DNA of 64,000 bases, from positions 1-64,000 of the forward strand of contig WGMC01000032.1 of NCBI GenBank assembly GCA_016125265.1. The letters are read 5' to 3'. The position numbers and the translations under genes are program-made. The DNA is from Planctomycetaceae bacterium (GTDB lineage: Bacteria > Planctomycetota > UBA1135 > GCA-002686595). The notes below the pieces were generated by a model that worked only from the letters and a program-made list of their open reading frames with translations, did no database searches and was not told the DNA's origin. This document shows positions 23,838-32,312 of the stretch, piece by piece (within the stretch, counting starts at the first letter, position 1; each line of letters starts with the position of its first letter).

Positions 23838-25256
23838 ATGATGTTTTCCGCTCCCGCCCTGCTGCTCCTGTCGGGGCTGCTCGCCGTCCCCGCTCTCCCG
23901 CATCCCCACGCGCTGCCCGGCGGCGTCCCATTGCAGGAGGCTTCGACGGCCCAGGAAGTCGAACCGGGTCCTTTGCACGACCTGGGACAGGCGCTGTTGA
24001 TCGACGCCAAGCGCGTGATCGTGCGGCCGGGCGAGGAACTCGCCGATGCGCAGGTCCTCGTCGACGGCGGGCGCATCGTCGCGGTCGGCACGGGCTTGGT
24101 TGCTCCCGAGGGCGCCCGGCGCCTCAGCGGTCAGGTGTTGATGGCCGGGCTGATCGATCCGTGGAGCGCGGTCGGCCTCGACGGCAACTCCATCTCCGAT
24201 CGCACGGCCTCGGCGGCGGCGCGCGCGGTGGATGCGCTCGACCCCTACGCGTACGACAACTTGCGCCAGGACGCGCTCGAAGCCGGTGTCACGTCCGTGC
24301 GTGTGGGCATCGGGCGCGACGGTCGCATCGGCGGCCTGTCGGCGTTCGTGCGCAACGACCCGAACTTCGATCTGACACGCTCGGTGCTGCGCAGCGACGC
24401 GGCGATCTCCACGGCCATCGGCGCGCAGCCGAACTCCGACGCGTTCACGCGACTCGACGAGGTGGACCGCCTGATCGCCGAACTCGAAAAGGGCAAACGC
24501 CAGGTGGAGAGCCAGGCCGACTACGAAAAGAAGTTGGCCGAGTGGAACAAGGCCATCGCCGAGAAGGTCGCCGAGCTCGAGAAGGAGTTCAAGAAGGCCA
24601 AGCGCGACCGCGAGAAGGAAGTCGAGGAAGCGAAGAAGGCCAAGAAGGAGCACAAGGACAAGGCCTACAAGGAGGACAAGAAGCCGAAGGCTCCGCGCTA
24701 CGACGCGGACGCCGTCGAGCTGGCGCGGCTCTACACGGGTGAGCTGCCGCTGATCGTCGAGATCGAGCGCGCCCCGGAAATCCGCGCCCTCCTCGAGAAG
24801 ACGAAGGCCTACCCCCGCCTGCGCCTCGTGCTCGCCGGCGCGACCGACGCGCGCTTCTTCCAAGAAGAGCTCGCCGAACGCCGCATCCCCGTGATCGTGC
24901 TGCCCCAACGCCGCGATCTGGGCGGCGTCGTGGCCCACGACGAACTGGCCCTCGCCGCGGACCTGCACGAGGCCGGTGTCACGGTGCTGTTCGGCAGCGG
25001 TGGTCGCGATGCACAGGCCACCCGCGACCTGCCGCTGTTCGCCGCCCTTGCCGTGGGGCGCGGGTTGGATCGGGAGGCTGCGCTCGCCGCCCTCACCACC
25101 GTGCCCGCGCGTTTGTTGGACCTGGGCCACCGTCTCGGCAGTGTCGAGCGCGGCAAGGACGCCGACCTGGTCCTTCTCAGCGGCGATCCCCTGTCGACCA
25201 CGACCCGTGTGCAGGCCGTTCTGCTCGCCGGTGAACTGGCCTTCGAAGCCCCCTGA
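23838..25256 (+). CDS. Secreted amidohydrolase-like protein 1 (HxH lost)
   Basis: The product is 472 residues with a signal peptide (1-about 22). It has the superfamily's split beta-sandwich start (IDAKRVIVRPGEELADAQVLVDGG) and end (GHRLGSVERGKDADLVLLSGDP). The strand-1 metal motif, normally PGLIDxHxH, reads AGLIDPWSAVG, so both His are missing, and no His or Asp ligands appear at strands 5, 6 or 8. Residues about 214-285 are an extreme Lys/Glu-rich helical insertion starting DYEKKLAEW. The first gene of the cluster, it is likely catalytically inactive or uses another chemistry. Confidence 0.82.
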   Translation: MMFSAPALLLLSGLLAVPALPHPHALPGGVPLQEASTAQEVEPGPLHDLGQALLIDAKRVIVRPGEELADAQVLVDGGRIVAVGTGLVAPEGARRLSGQVLMAGLIDPWSAVGLDGNSISDRTASAAARAVDALDPYAYDNLRQDALEAGVTSVRVGIGRDGRIGGLSAFVRNDPNFDLTRSVLRSDAAISTAIGAQPNSDAFTRLDEVDRLIAELEKGKRQVESQADYEKKLAEWNKAIAEKVAELEKEFKKAKRDREKEVEEAKKAKKEHKDKAYKEDKKPKAPRYDADAVELARLYTGELPLIVEIERAPEIRALLEKTKAYPRLRLVLAGATDARFFQEELAERRIPVIVLPQRRDLGGVVAHDELALAADLHEAGVTVLFGSGGRDAQATRDLPLFAALAVGRGLDREAALAALTTVPARLLDLGHRLGSVERGKDADLVLLSGDPLSTTTRVQAVLLAGELAFEAP

Positions 25257-25361
25257 TCCCTCCGGTCCGCGACCCAACCACCCCCCAGCTTCCCGCGCAC
25301 GCCGCGGAGCCCTGCCCCAGGCGGCGGCCCGTGGCGCCGCGCCGCATCCAGAGGACCCTCG

Positions 25362-26624
25362 ATGATCGAACGACTGCTCACCGCGACCGCGCTCTTCGCC
25401 GTGTTGGCGGCAACGCCCACTTCGGCTGCAACACCCACAGTGGGCTTGGCCCTTCGCGGCGAGTCGAACGGCGCCGCGGGATCGGACGCGGCCCGCACGG
25501 AAACTGCCCGCGTGGAGACAGGCAGCGAGCGGCCGGTCGCGGTCGAGACGGAGGCGCCGCCCACCGCGCCGCCCACCGCGGCGCGCGAGCTGGTCGCCCT
25601 GCGCGCCGACGTGGTCCACCTCGGCGACGGCCGCAGCGTCGAGGGCGCGACGGTGCTGCTCGAGAACGGGCGGGTGCGCGCCGTCGGCAAGGATTTGGCC
25701 GTCCCCGAAGGCACACCCGTGCAGGTGCTGAAGGGACATCTGGCGCCGGGTTTCGTGCTCGCCAACTCGTACCTCCTGCCCGGCAACGAGCGTTTCGACA
25801 GCACACGGGCGTTCTTGCCCGACGCTTCGATCGTGCATGCGTTCCGGGCCGATACGGAGGGCCTCTCGAAGGCCCTTCGCGCCGGTGTCACGACCGTGCT
25901 GCTGTCGCCGGCCGAGAACAATGTCGTCGGCGGGCGCACCGCGGTGGTGAAAACCGCTGGCAAGCGCGTGCTGTCGCCCGGCGCGCACTTGAGCGTTTCC
26001 CTCAGCACGGCCGCCGTGGACGACCGCCGCTACCCCACCAGCTTCTCGGGTCTCATCGCCGAACTGCGCCAACAGTTGGTGGCCGGCGAAGGAGCCTACG
26101 GCGAGGTCAAGGGTGGCAAGTTGCCGCTCCTGGTCTATGCGCGGGACCGCCACCAAGTGGTGCGCGCGGTCGAACTCGGCCGCGAGTTCGGCATCCGGGG
26201 AGTGCTGGTCGGCGCCTCGCTGGCCGGCGAGCAGCTCGCGTTGCTCAAGGAGAGCGGCTGGACGGTCGTGTTCGACACCCCGGGCGCTGGCGCATCCGAG
26301 CGCATGCTCGACGCCATGGCGGCCTACGCCGCCGGCGGCGCACCGTTCGCCTTCTCGTACTCGAGCGCCGACGACCTGCGCTTCGCCGCGGCCCAACTGC
26401 TGCGCCGCGGTGTGTCCCCCGACGTGCTCATGCGCGCGCTGACTTCCGGGGGCGCCAACGCCGCCGGCGTGGGTGCCAACGTGGGACGACTCGAGCGCGG
26501 CTTGGACGGGGACATGGTGCTGTGGAGCGGCCATCCCCTCGAACTGACCAGCTCGCCGCGCGCCGTCTATGTCGACGGGGCCCTTGTGCACCGCGCGCCG
26601 CAAATTCCCGGCGCCGCCCACTGA
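25362..26624 (+). CDS. Secreted amidohydrolase-like protein 2 (HxH lost)
   Basis: The product is 420 residues with a signal peptide (MIERLLTATALFAVLAATPTSA) and a Glu/Thr-rich linker to residue 70. The domain keeps VHLGDGRSVEGATVLLENGRV, GVTTVLLSPAENNVVGG and a terminal GLDGDMVLWSGHPLEL, so it belongs to the same COG1228-like amidohydrolase family. The strand-1 motif reads APGFVLANSY in place of PGFxxxHxH, and later ligand positions are also replaced (LLVYARDRHQ, FAFSYSSADD). An inactive paralogue is likely. A 105-base gap precedes it and its stop overlaps the following frame. Confidence 0.82.
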   Translation: MIERLLTATALFAVLAATPTSAATPTVGLALRGESNGAAGSDAARTETARVETGSERPVAVETEAPPTAPPTAARELVALRADVVHLGDGRSVEGATVLLENGRVRAVGKDLAVPEGTPVQVLKGHLAPGFVLANSYLLPGNERFDSTRAFLPDASIVHAFRADTEGLSKALRAGVTTVLLSPAENNVVGGRTAVVKTAGKRVLSPGAHLSVSLSTAAVDDRRYPTSFSGLIAELRQQLVAGEGAYGEVKGGKLPLLVYARDRHQVVRAVELGREFGIRGVLVGASLAGEQLALLKESGWTVVFDTPGAGASERMLDAMAAYAAGGAPFAFSYSSADDLRFAAAQLLRRGVSPDVLMRALTSGGANAAGVGANVGRLERGLDGDMVLWSGHPLELTSSPRAVYVDGALVHRAPQIPGAAH

Positions 26625-26665
26625 TGTCACGCGCCCCGAAGCGAGCTCTCCGAACGTCACCTCCG

Positions 26666-27916
26666 ATGAAGCATCCGATGCACGCGATCTCCCGGCTCCT
26701 TCTGCCCGCCAGCGCGGCGCTGTTCGCCCTTGCTCCCGCCGCCCTAGCGCAAGCGGAGGGCGCCAAGAAGAGCGAAGAGCCGAAGCGCTCCTGGACCGTG
26801 CGCGCGGACCGCATCTACACGGCGACGGGCCAAGTGATCGAGAACGGCTTCGTCGCGGTCGTGGACGGTCGCATCACGGCCATCGGACCCGCCGGTCCGG
26901 GCGCCGAGGACGGTCTGCGCGTGGCCGCGATCACCCCCGGCCTGATCGACCTCTCGCCGGCGATCGATCTCGGCACCAACTCGGTCGAACAATCGGACGA
27001 GGTCACCCCGAACGTGCGTGTGGCCGACGCCCTCGACCCCTTTGCGCTCGCCTTCGAACGCGCGCTGCGTTCGGGAGTCACCACGGTCCTCTGCTCGCCG
27101 CCCGACGACAACGTGGTGGGCGGTCTGTCCGTCGTGCTGCAAACCGGCGGCGCCGCGACGATCGCGGAGCGCACCCTGAAAGCCGACGCCGTGTTGCGCG
27201 GCGCGTTCGGCAGCCAGCCCAGCCGGCGCAACTCGCCCGCGTTCCTGCGGCCGCGCGACTTCTTCAACCGCCGCCCCACCACGCGCATGGGTGTCGAGTG
27301 GGAGTGGCGCAAGGCCTTCTACGACGCGGTCGTCGCGCGCCAGGACAAGGACGCCGCGTTCCCGGGCGTGGAGCAACTCCACGCGGTGATGGACGGCAAG
27401 CTGCCGCTCATGGTGCACGCCAACGCCACCCAGGACGTGCGCACCGCGATCTACTTGAAGGAGGAGTTCAACCTCCCCCGGATGATCCTCGACCAGTCGA
27501 GCGAAGCCTGGAAGGAGCCCGAAATGCTCGTGCGCTCCGGCGCCGCCGTCGTGTTGCCGCCCTTCGCCTGGACGGGCCGGGTGGGTGCCGACGGTGGGTT
27601 CCACGCCTGGAACACCGCCGCCACGCTCGACGAGTTGGGTGTGACCTTCGCCTTCAGCGGCCGCGACGGACTCGACGTGGACGACCGGCTCGCCATGCAG
27701 CCCGGTTACGCGATCCGCGGCGGTCTTTCGTTCGAATCCGCCCTCCGAGCCGTCACCGTCACCCCGGCCCAACTGCTGGGCGTCGACGACGTCGTCGGCA
27801 CCATCGAAGTCGGCAAACGCGCCGACCTCGTGCTCTGGAGCGGCAAACCCTTCGATTTCACCTCCAGCGTCGTCGGCGTGCTGCTGAACGGCGAACTCGT
27901 CGTCGACCCGCGCTGA
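26666..27916 (+). CDS. Secreted amidohydrolase-like protein 3 (HxH lost)
   Basis: The product is 416 residues from ATG 26666; an in-frame ATG at 26624, sharing a base with the previous stop (TGATG), would add 14 residues. I prefer 26666 because it gives a standard signal peptide ending ALAQ. The strand-1 motif is TPGLIDLSPAID, lacking both His. Residual family motifs are VADALDPFALAFERALRSG, GVTTVLCSPPDDNVVGG and LMVHANATQDV, the last still with one His. The C-terminus is VGTIEVGKRADLVLWSGKP. It is probably inactive as a hydrolase. Confidence 0.82.
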   Translation: MKHPMHAISRLLLPASAALFALAPAALAQAEGAKKSEEPKRSWTVRADRIYTATGQVIENGFVAVVDGRITAIGPAGPGAEDGLRVAAITPGLIDLSPAIDLGTNSVEQSDEVTPNVRVADALDPFALAFERALRSGVTTVLCSPPDDNVVGGLSVVLQTGGAATIAERTLKADAVLRGAFGSQPSRRNSPAFLRPRDFFNRRPTTRMGVEWEWRKAFYDAVVARQDKDAAFPGVEQLHAVMDGKLPLMVHANATQDVRTAIYLKEEFNLPRMILDQSSEAWKEPEMLVRSGAAVVLPPFAWTGRVGADGGFHAWNTAATLDELGVTFAFSGRDGLDVDDRLAMQPGYAIRGGLSFESALRAVTVTPAQLLGVDDVVGTIEVGKRADLVLWSGKPFDFTSSVVGVLLNGELVVDPR

Positions 27917-28013
27917 TCCCCGAGCCGGGCACACTCCACCACACGCGCCAGCGACACCACCAAGCACAGGCGTCCCGCTTCCCCGCGGCACGCGCCCCTT
28001 CCAGTCCCCAGCC

Positions 28014-29414
28014 ATGATGCACGTGCAACACCTACCGTCCCTCCTCTCCACCGCGGCTGCCGCTGCCCTGGCGCTCGCCTTCAGCTCCCCTGCCTCCGCG
28101 GAGAAGTTGGTGATCGAGGCCGGCCGAATCGTCCAGGACTCCGCCACGGAGATCACGGACGGCATCCTGATCATCGAGGACGGCCGCATCGTGGCGATCG
28201 GTCGCCAGGGCGAGGTCGAGAAGCCGTGGGACGCGCCGGTGCTCGGCGGGCCCGACGTGGTGGTCTTCCCCGGGTTCGTCGAGGCCCACTCGAGCCGCGG
28301 CATGGATCGCCCGAACGAGAACCTCGACGTTGCGCCCTTCCTCGACGTGCGTGATTCGATCGATCCGATCAACGTTTACTTCGAGGATTGCCGCCGCTGG
28401 GGCATGACGACGATCAACATTCAGCAGGGCAACAACTGCGTGATCGGCGCCCAGGGCCGCATCGTCAAGCCGACGGGCATGACGGTCGAGGAGATGACCG
28501 TGCGGCCGGGTTTCGGGCTGAAACTCAGCGCGAGCCCGAAGGCCGGCAAGTCCGCGGCCACCCAGGCGATGGCGCTGCGCCAGTCGTTCGACGGGCTGCG
28601 CCGCTACCTCGAGGAGATCGTGCAGGACGCCCGCGACGGCGGCGACCTCGCGAAGCGCGAAGCCCTGTTCCAGGGCCGCGACCTCGAGGGTGAGAAGGCC
28701 AAGGGCCGCGCGATGGCCGGCAGCGCTTGGAAGGTCGACGGCCTCGAACTGATCCCGCGCGGCGCGATCGACGAGAAGCAGTCGCCCCTGCTCGACCTGG
28801 TGGAGGGCCGCGGCACGGCGTTCATCTGGTGCGGCGGGGCTCGCGAGGTGCACGTGGCCCTCGAAGTGGCGCGCACCAACGGCTTCCTCGACCGCGCGGT
28901 GCTCGTGCTCGACCCGAGCTGCTGGAAGGCCGCCGACGTGATCGCCGAGTCCGGCGTGGCGGTTGTCCTCGAGGCGCCGATGGTGCACCTCGAGCGCGAT
29001 CCCGTCACCGGCAAGGAGATCGAAACCTTCGTGCCCGGGGTGTTCGCCGAGAAGGGGGTGCGTTTCGCGTTGTCCTCCCAGAACTCGAACAGCAACTCTC
29101 TGTGGTTCCAAGCTGCGCGCGCGGTGGGCCTGGGGCTCGACCGCAAGACCGCGATCGACGCGGTGACGCGGGTTCCGGCCGAGATCCTCGGTCTCGGCGA
29201 CCAGGTCGGTGCGCTCGCGCCGGGACGGCTCGCCAACGTGTTGCTGCTGACCGGGGATCCGCTGGCCAACGACACCTGGGTGCAGCACGTGGTCCTCGAA
29301 GGCGAGGTGGTCTACGACCGCGCCAAGGACGTGCGCAACAAGTACCTGATCGAAGGGGTTGAGCCGATGGGGCTGGAAGGATCGGCCCAACAGGGCGGCG
29401 CCGGGGCCCGCTGA
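28014..29414 (+). CDS. Secreted amidohydrolase-like protein 4 (HxH degenerate)
   Basis: The product is 466 residues with a signal peptide ending about SPASA (28-32). Strand 1 reads FPGFVEAHSSRGMDR, so the first His of HxH is kept and the second is Ser. The motif before the active face (DPINVYFEDCRRWGMTTI, then NNCVIGAQGRIVKPTG) matches the family. Residues about 190-235 are a charged helical insertion (RRYLEEIVQDARDGGDLAKRE). Ligand positions at strands 5, 6 and 8 lack His and Asp (FIWCGGAREVH, LVLDPSC, FALSSQNSNSN). The C-terminus retains LAPGRLANVLLLTGDP. Confidence 0.82.
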   Translation: MMHVQHLPSLLSTAAAAALALAFSSPASAEKLVIEAGRIVQDSATEITDGILIIEDGRIVAIGRQGEVEKPWDAPVLGGPDVVVFPGFVEAHSSRGMDRPNENLDVAPFLDVRDSIDPINVYFEDCRRWGMTTINIQQGNNCVIGAQGRIVKPTGMTVEEMTVRPGFGLKLSASPKAGKSAATQAMALRQSFDGLRRYLEEIVQDARDGGDLAKREALFQGRDLEGEKAKGRAMAGSAWKVDGLELIPRGAIDEKQSPLLDLVEGRGTAFIWCGGAREVHVALEVARTNGFLDRAVLVLDPSCWKAADVIAESGVAVVLEAPMVHLERDPVTGKEIETFVPGVFAEKGVRFALSSQNSNSNSLWFQAARAVGLGLDRKTAIDAVTRVPAEILGLGDQVGALAPGRLANVLLLTGDPLANDTWVQHVVLEGEVVYDRAKDVRNKYLIEGVEPMGLEGSAQQGGAGAR

Positions 29415-29459
29415 ACCGACGCGTCCCAAGCCCACCACGCCCGAGACCCATCCATCGCC

Positions 29460-32312
29460 ATGCTGTCGCTCCTCCTCACCGCACTCGCCGCGCCGGCGCT
29501 TCCCCAATCCCATGGTCCCATCGCGATCCGCGCCGGCGAGATCCACGCCGTCGAGGGGGGCCGCATCCACAAGGATGGGGTGCTCCTGATCGAAGGTGGG
29601 CGCATCGTGGCCCTCGGCTCCGACGTGGTCGTGCCGGCGCACGCCGAGGTCATCGACTACGGCCCGGGTTCGGTGCTCGTGCCCGGCTTCGTGGCCGCGG
29701 GCAGCCGACTCGCGGAGGGTGCGCCCTCCGAGCGCACCGCCGAGCCGGGACTCAAGGCCGTCGACGGGTTCGACTTCTACTCGAACTACGTCGACGCGCT
29801 CGCGGGCGGAGTCACCTCCGCCTACATCACACCCGCCCGGGGTCGTCTGATCGCCGGTCAAGCAGCCGTGGTGAAGTTGGCCGGGGACGACGAGGCCGAG
29901 CGTGTGCTGAAAGCGCCGGCGGCGATCCACGGCGCCGTCAGCGCCGAAGCGCGGCGCACGCCTGGGTACTGGCAGCCGCCCGTGCCCGCGACCAGCGACG
30001 TGGGCCTCGGTGTGCCGCTCGAACAACTGCCGCGCACCACGATGGGAGCTGTGCTCGCGCTCGGCGAACTGCTCGACGGCGCCGCGGCGGGACGTGTCGT
30101 GCCGGCCTACGGGCCCCACGCGACGCAGGACCTGGCGCCGCTCCTCGCGGCCAAACTGCCTTGGCGCCTGACGGCCGTCAGCGAAGAGGAACTGCGCGCC
30201 GTTCTGCACATCGCGGTGTCGCGCAAGCTCCCCGTGATCCTCGACGGCGCCCACTTCGCCGGAGGCATCGCCGCGGAGATCAGCGCCGCCAAGGCCGGCG
30301 TCGTGTACGAGCTGCCGTTCCAACCGGGTCGGCCCGGCCAGGACCGCGGCGTCGATCCCGACGCCCCGGAGCCGAGCCTCGACGTGCCCGCGCGCCTGCG
30401 CGCCGCCGGTGTCCCGGTCGCGTTCTCCATGCCCAGCTCCGCGCCGCTGCGCGACCTGCGCCTGGCGGCGATCCTCGGCTCCCGCGGTGGGCTCTCCGAT
30501 GCGGACGCCCTGCGCGGTCTGACGCTCACCCCCGCCGAGTTCTACGGCGTCGCGGACCGCGTCGGCAGCCTGGCCGCGGGCAAACACGCGGACTTCGCCG
30601 TGTTCCAGGGCAGCCCCCTCGACGCCACGTCCACCGTGCGCGCCACCTGGGTCGGCGGCAAGTTGGCCTACGAGCCCCAGGTCGCCCACACGGGTGGCGG
30701 CACACTCGTCGTGCGCGCCGACGAACTGCACCTCGGCGACGGCCACGTGCTGCGCCCGGGCGAAGTGCTCGTGCGCGACGGGCGCATCGCCGAGGTCGGC
30801 GAGCGTGTCGGCCGTCCCGCGGGTGCGGTCGTGCTGCACGCGCCGGCCGCCATGCCCGGCATGATCGACATGCTGAGCCGCGTCGGCCTGGGCGGCTCGC
30901 GCCGCACACCGGCCACCGACTTCCGACTCGGCCAGATCGTCGCCCCCGGCGACAGCGTGGGCCTGGCCGTGGCGCGCGCCGGCGTCACTACCGTCGTGAT
31001 GGACCCCCCCGGTGGTTCCGCCAGCGGCGTGCCGATGTTGGCCTACCGCCCCGCGGCCCAGGACTTCGACGGCATGGTGGTCGCGGATCCCGTGGCCCTG
31101 CGGTTCGGCTGGAGCGACGCCAACCGCGTGCGTGCGGGCGCGGCGGTGCGCGACGCGCTGGCGAAGGCGGTCGACTACCAGAAGCGCTGGCGCGAGTACG
31201 AGGAGAAGCTCGCCGCGTGGAAGCCCAAGCCGGTGGAGCCCGAAGTCGTGCTCCCCGAGAAACCCGAGGAAGAAGCCAAACCCGCGGACGGCGAAGAGAA
31301 GAAGGAAGAGGCCAAGGAAGAAGAGAAGGAGAAGAAGCCCGCCGCCAAGAAACGCGGCAAGGACGAGCCCAAACCCGTGGATCCGGACCCCGTCACGGGC
31401 ATCTGGACCGCGGAGATCACACGTCCGCCGCTCGAAGGCAAGACCTCCCTGCGCATGCAAGTGCGCCTCGTCGACGGCAAGGTCGAAGGGTACCTGCGCA
31501 GCGCGGCCCTCTCCGAGCGCCTGATCGAGGTGACGGGCCACTGGACCGACGCGAAGTTGGTGCTGACCGGCATCGGCGACGAGGGCCGTTTCGCGCTGAC
31601 CGGCACGATCGAGGAAACCAAGCTCACCGGCCAGATCACCCTCGGTGAAACCGCGATCGAACTGACCGCCGAGCGCACGACGCGGGACTATCCGGTGGCA
31701 AAACGTTCGGGGCCCTCGACCGAAACCGAAAAGCCGGCCGAGGAACCCAAGGACAAGCCCAAGGAGCCCCGCGCCGACCCGCGCCTCGAGCCCCTGCGCC
31801 GCGCCCTCGAAGGCGATGCCGCGGTGTACGTCGAGGTCACCCGCGCGGACGAAATCGTGGCGTGTGTGGACGCGTTCGCCGCCGTCGGCATCCAGCCGAT
31901 CCTCGTGGGCGCGGACGACGCGCACCTCGTGGTCGACAAGCTGGTCGGCCGCGTGGCCGGTGTGCTGCTCTCCCACGACGTCGTGGAATCGCGGCCGGAG
32001 GACGGCGCCCAGCGCCGCAACCGGTACGCGGATCTGCTCGCCGCCGGCATTCCGATCGGCTTCCACTCCGCCGCGGCGGATGGCGCGCGCGACTTGCCGT
32101 TGATGTCGGCCTACGCGGTGGCCCAGGGCCTCAGCCCGGTGGGCGCCCTGCGCGCCTTGACCTCGGCGGCCGCGGACATGCTGACCCTCTCCGACGAGGT
32201 GGGGCGCCTCGCTCCGGGCCTGTTCGGGGACCTGGTGCTGCTGGACGGCAGCCCGCTCGATCCCCGTTCCCAGGTCACCCGCGTGGTCGTGGGCGGACGC
32301 GAGGTGAAGTGA
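29460..32312 (+). CDS. Double amidohydrolase-like protein 5 with inserted beta-domain
   Basis: The product is 950 residues with a short signal peptide. Module 1 (about 20-410) and module 2 (from about 414) each have the beta-sandwich start and a GKHADFAVFQGSPLD or APGLFGDLVLLDGSPLD end. Both strand-1 motifs have lost HxH (VPGFVAAGSRL; MPGMIDMLSRVG). Module 2 carries a Lys/Glu-rich insertion (about 572-646, DYQKRWREYEEKLAAW) and then about 100 residues of a lipocalin-like beta-domain beginning TGIWTAEITRPPLEGK. It probably arose by duplication and in-frame fusion. The stop overlaps the next gene in GTGA, so it is coupled to the first intact enzyme. Confidence 0.82.
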   Translation: MLSLLLTALAAPALPQSHGPIAIRAGEIHAVEGGRIHKDGVLLIEGGRIVALGSDVVVPAHAEVIDYGPGSVLVPGFVAAGSRLAEGAPSERTAEPGLKAVDGFDFYSNYVDALAGGVTSAYITPARGRLIAGQAAVVKLAGDDEAERVLKAPAAIHGAVSAEARRTPGYWQPPVPATSDVGLGVPLEQLPRTTMGAVLALGELLDGAAAGRVVPAYGPHATQDLAPLLAAKLPWRLTAVSEEELRAVLHIAVSRKLPVILDGAHFAGGIAAEISAAKAGVVYELPFQPGRPGQDRGVDPDAPEPSLDVPARLRAAGVPVAFSMPSSAPLRDLRLAAILGSRGGLSDADALRGLTLTPAEFYGVADRVGSLAAGKHADFAVFQGSPLDATSTVRATWVGGKLAYEPQVAHTGGGTLVVRADELHLGDGHVLRPGEVLVRDGRIAEVGERVGRPAGAVVLHAPAAMPGMIDMLSRVGLGGSRRTPATDFRLGQIVAPGDSVGLAVARAGVTTVVMDPPGGSASGVPMLAYRPAAQDFDGMVVADPVALRFGWSDANRVRAGAAVRDALAKAVDYQKRWREYEEKLAAWKPKPVEPEVVLPEKPEEEAKPADGEEKKEEAKEEEKEKKPAAKKRGKDEPKPVDPDPVTGIWTAEITRPPLEGKTSLRMQVRLVDGKVEGYLRSAALSERLIEVTGHWTDAKLVLTGIGDEGRFALTGTIEETKLTGQITLGETAIELTAERTTRDYPVAKRSGPSTETEKPAEEPKDKPKEPRADPRLEPLRRALEGDAAVYVEVTRADEIVACVDAFAAVGIQPILVGADDAHLVVDKLVGRVAGVLLSHDVVESRPEDGAQRRNRYADLLAAGIPIGFHSAAADGARDLPLMSAYAVAQGLSPVGALRALTSAAADMLTLSDEVGRLAPGLFGDLVLLDGSPLDPRSQVTRVVVGGREVK

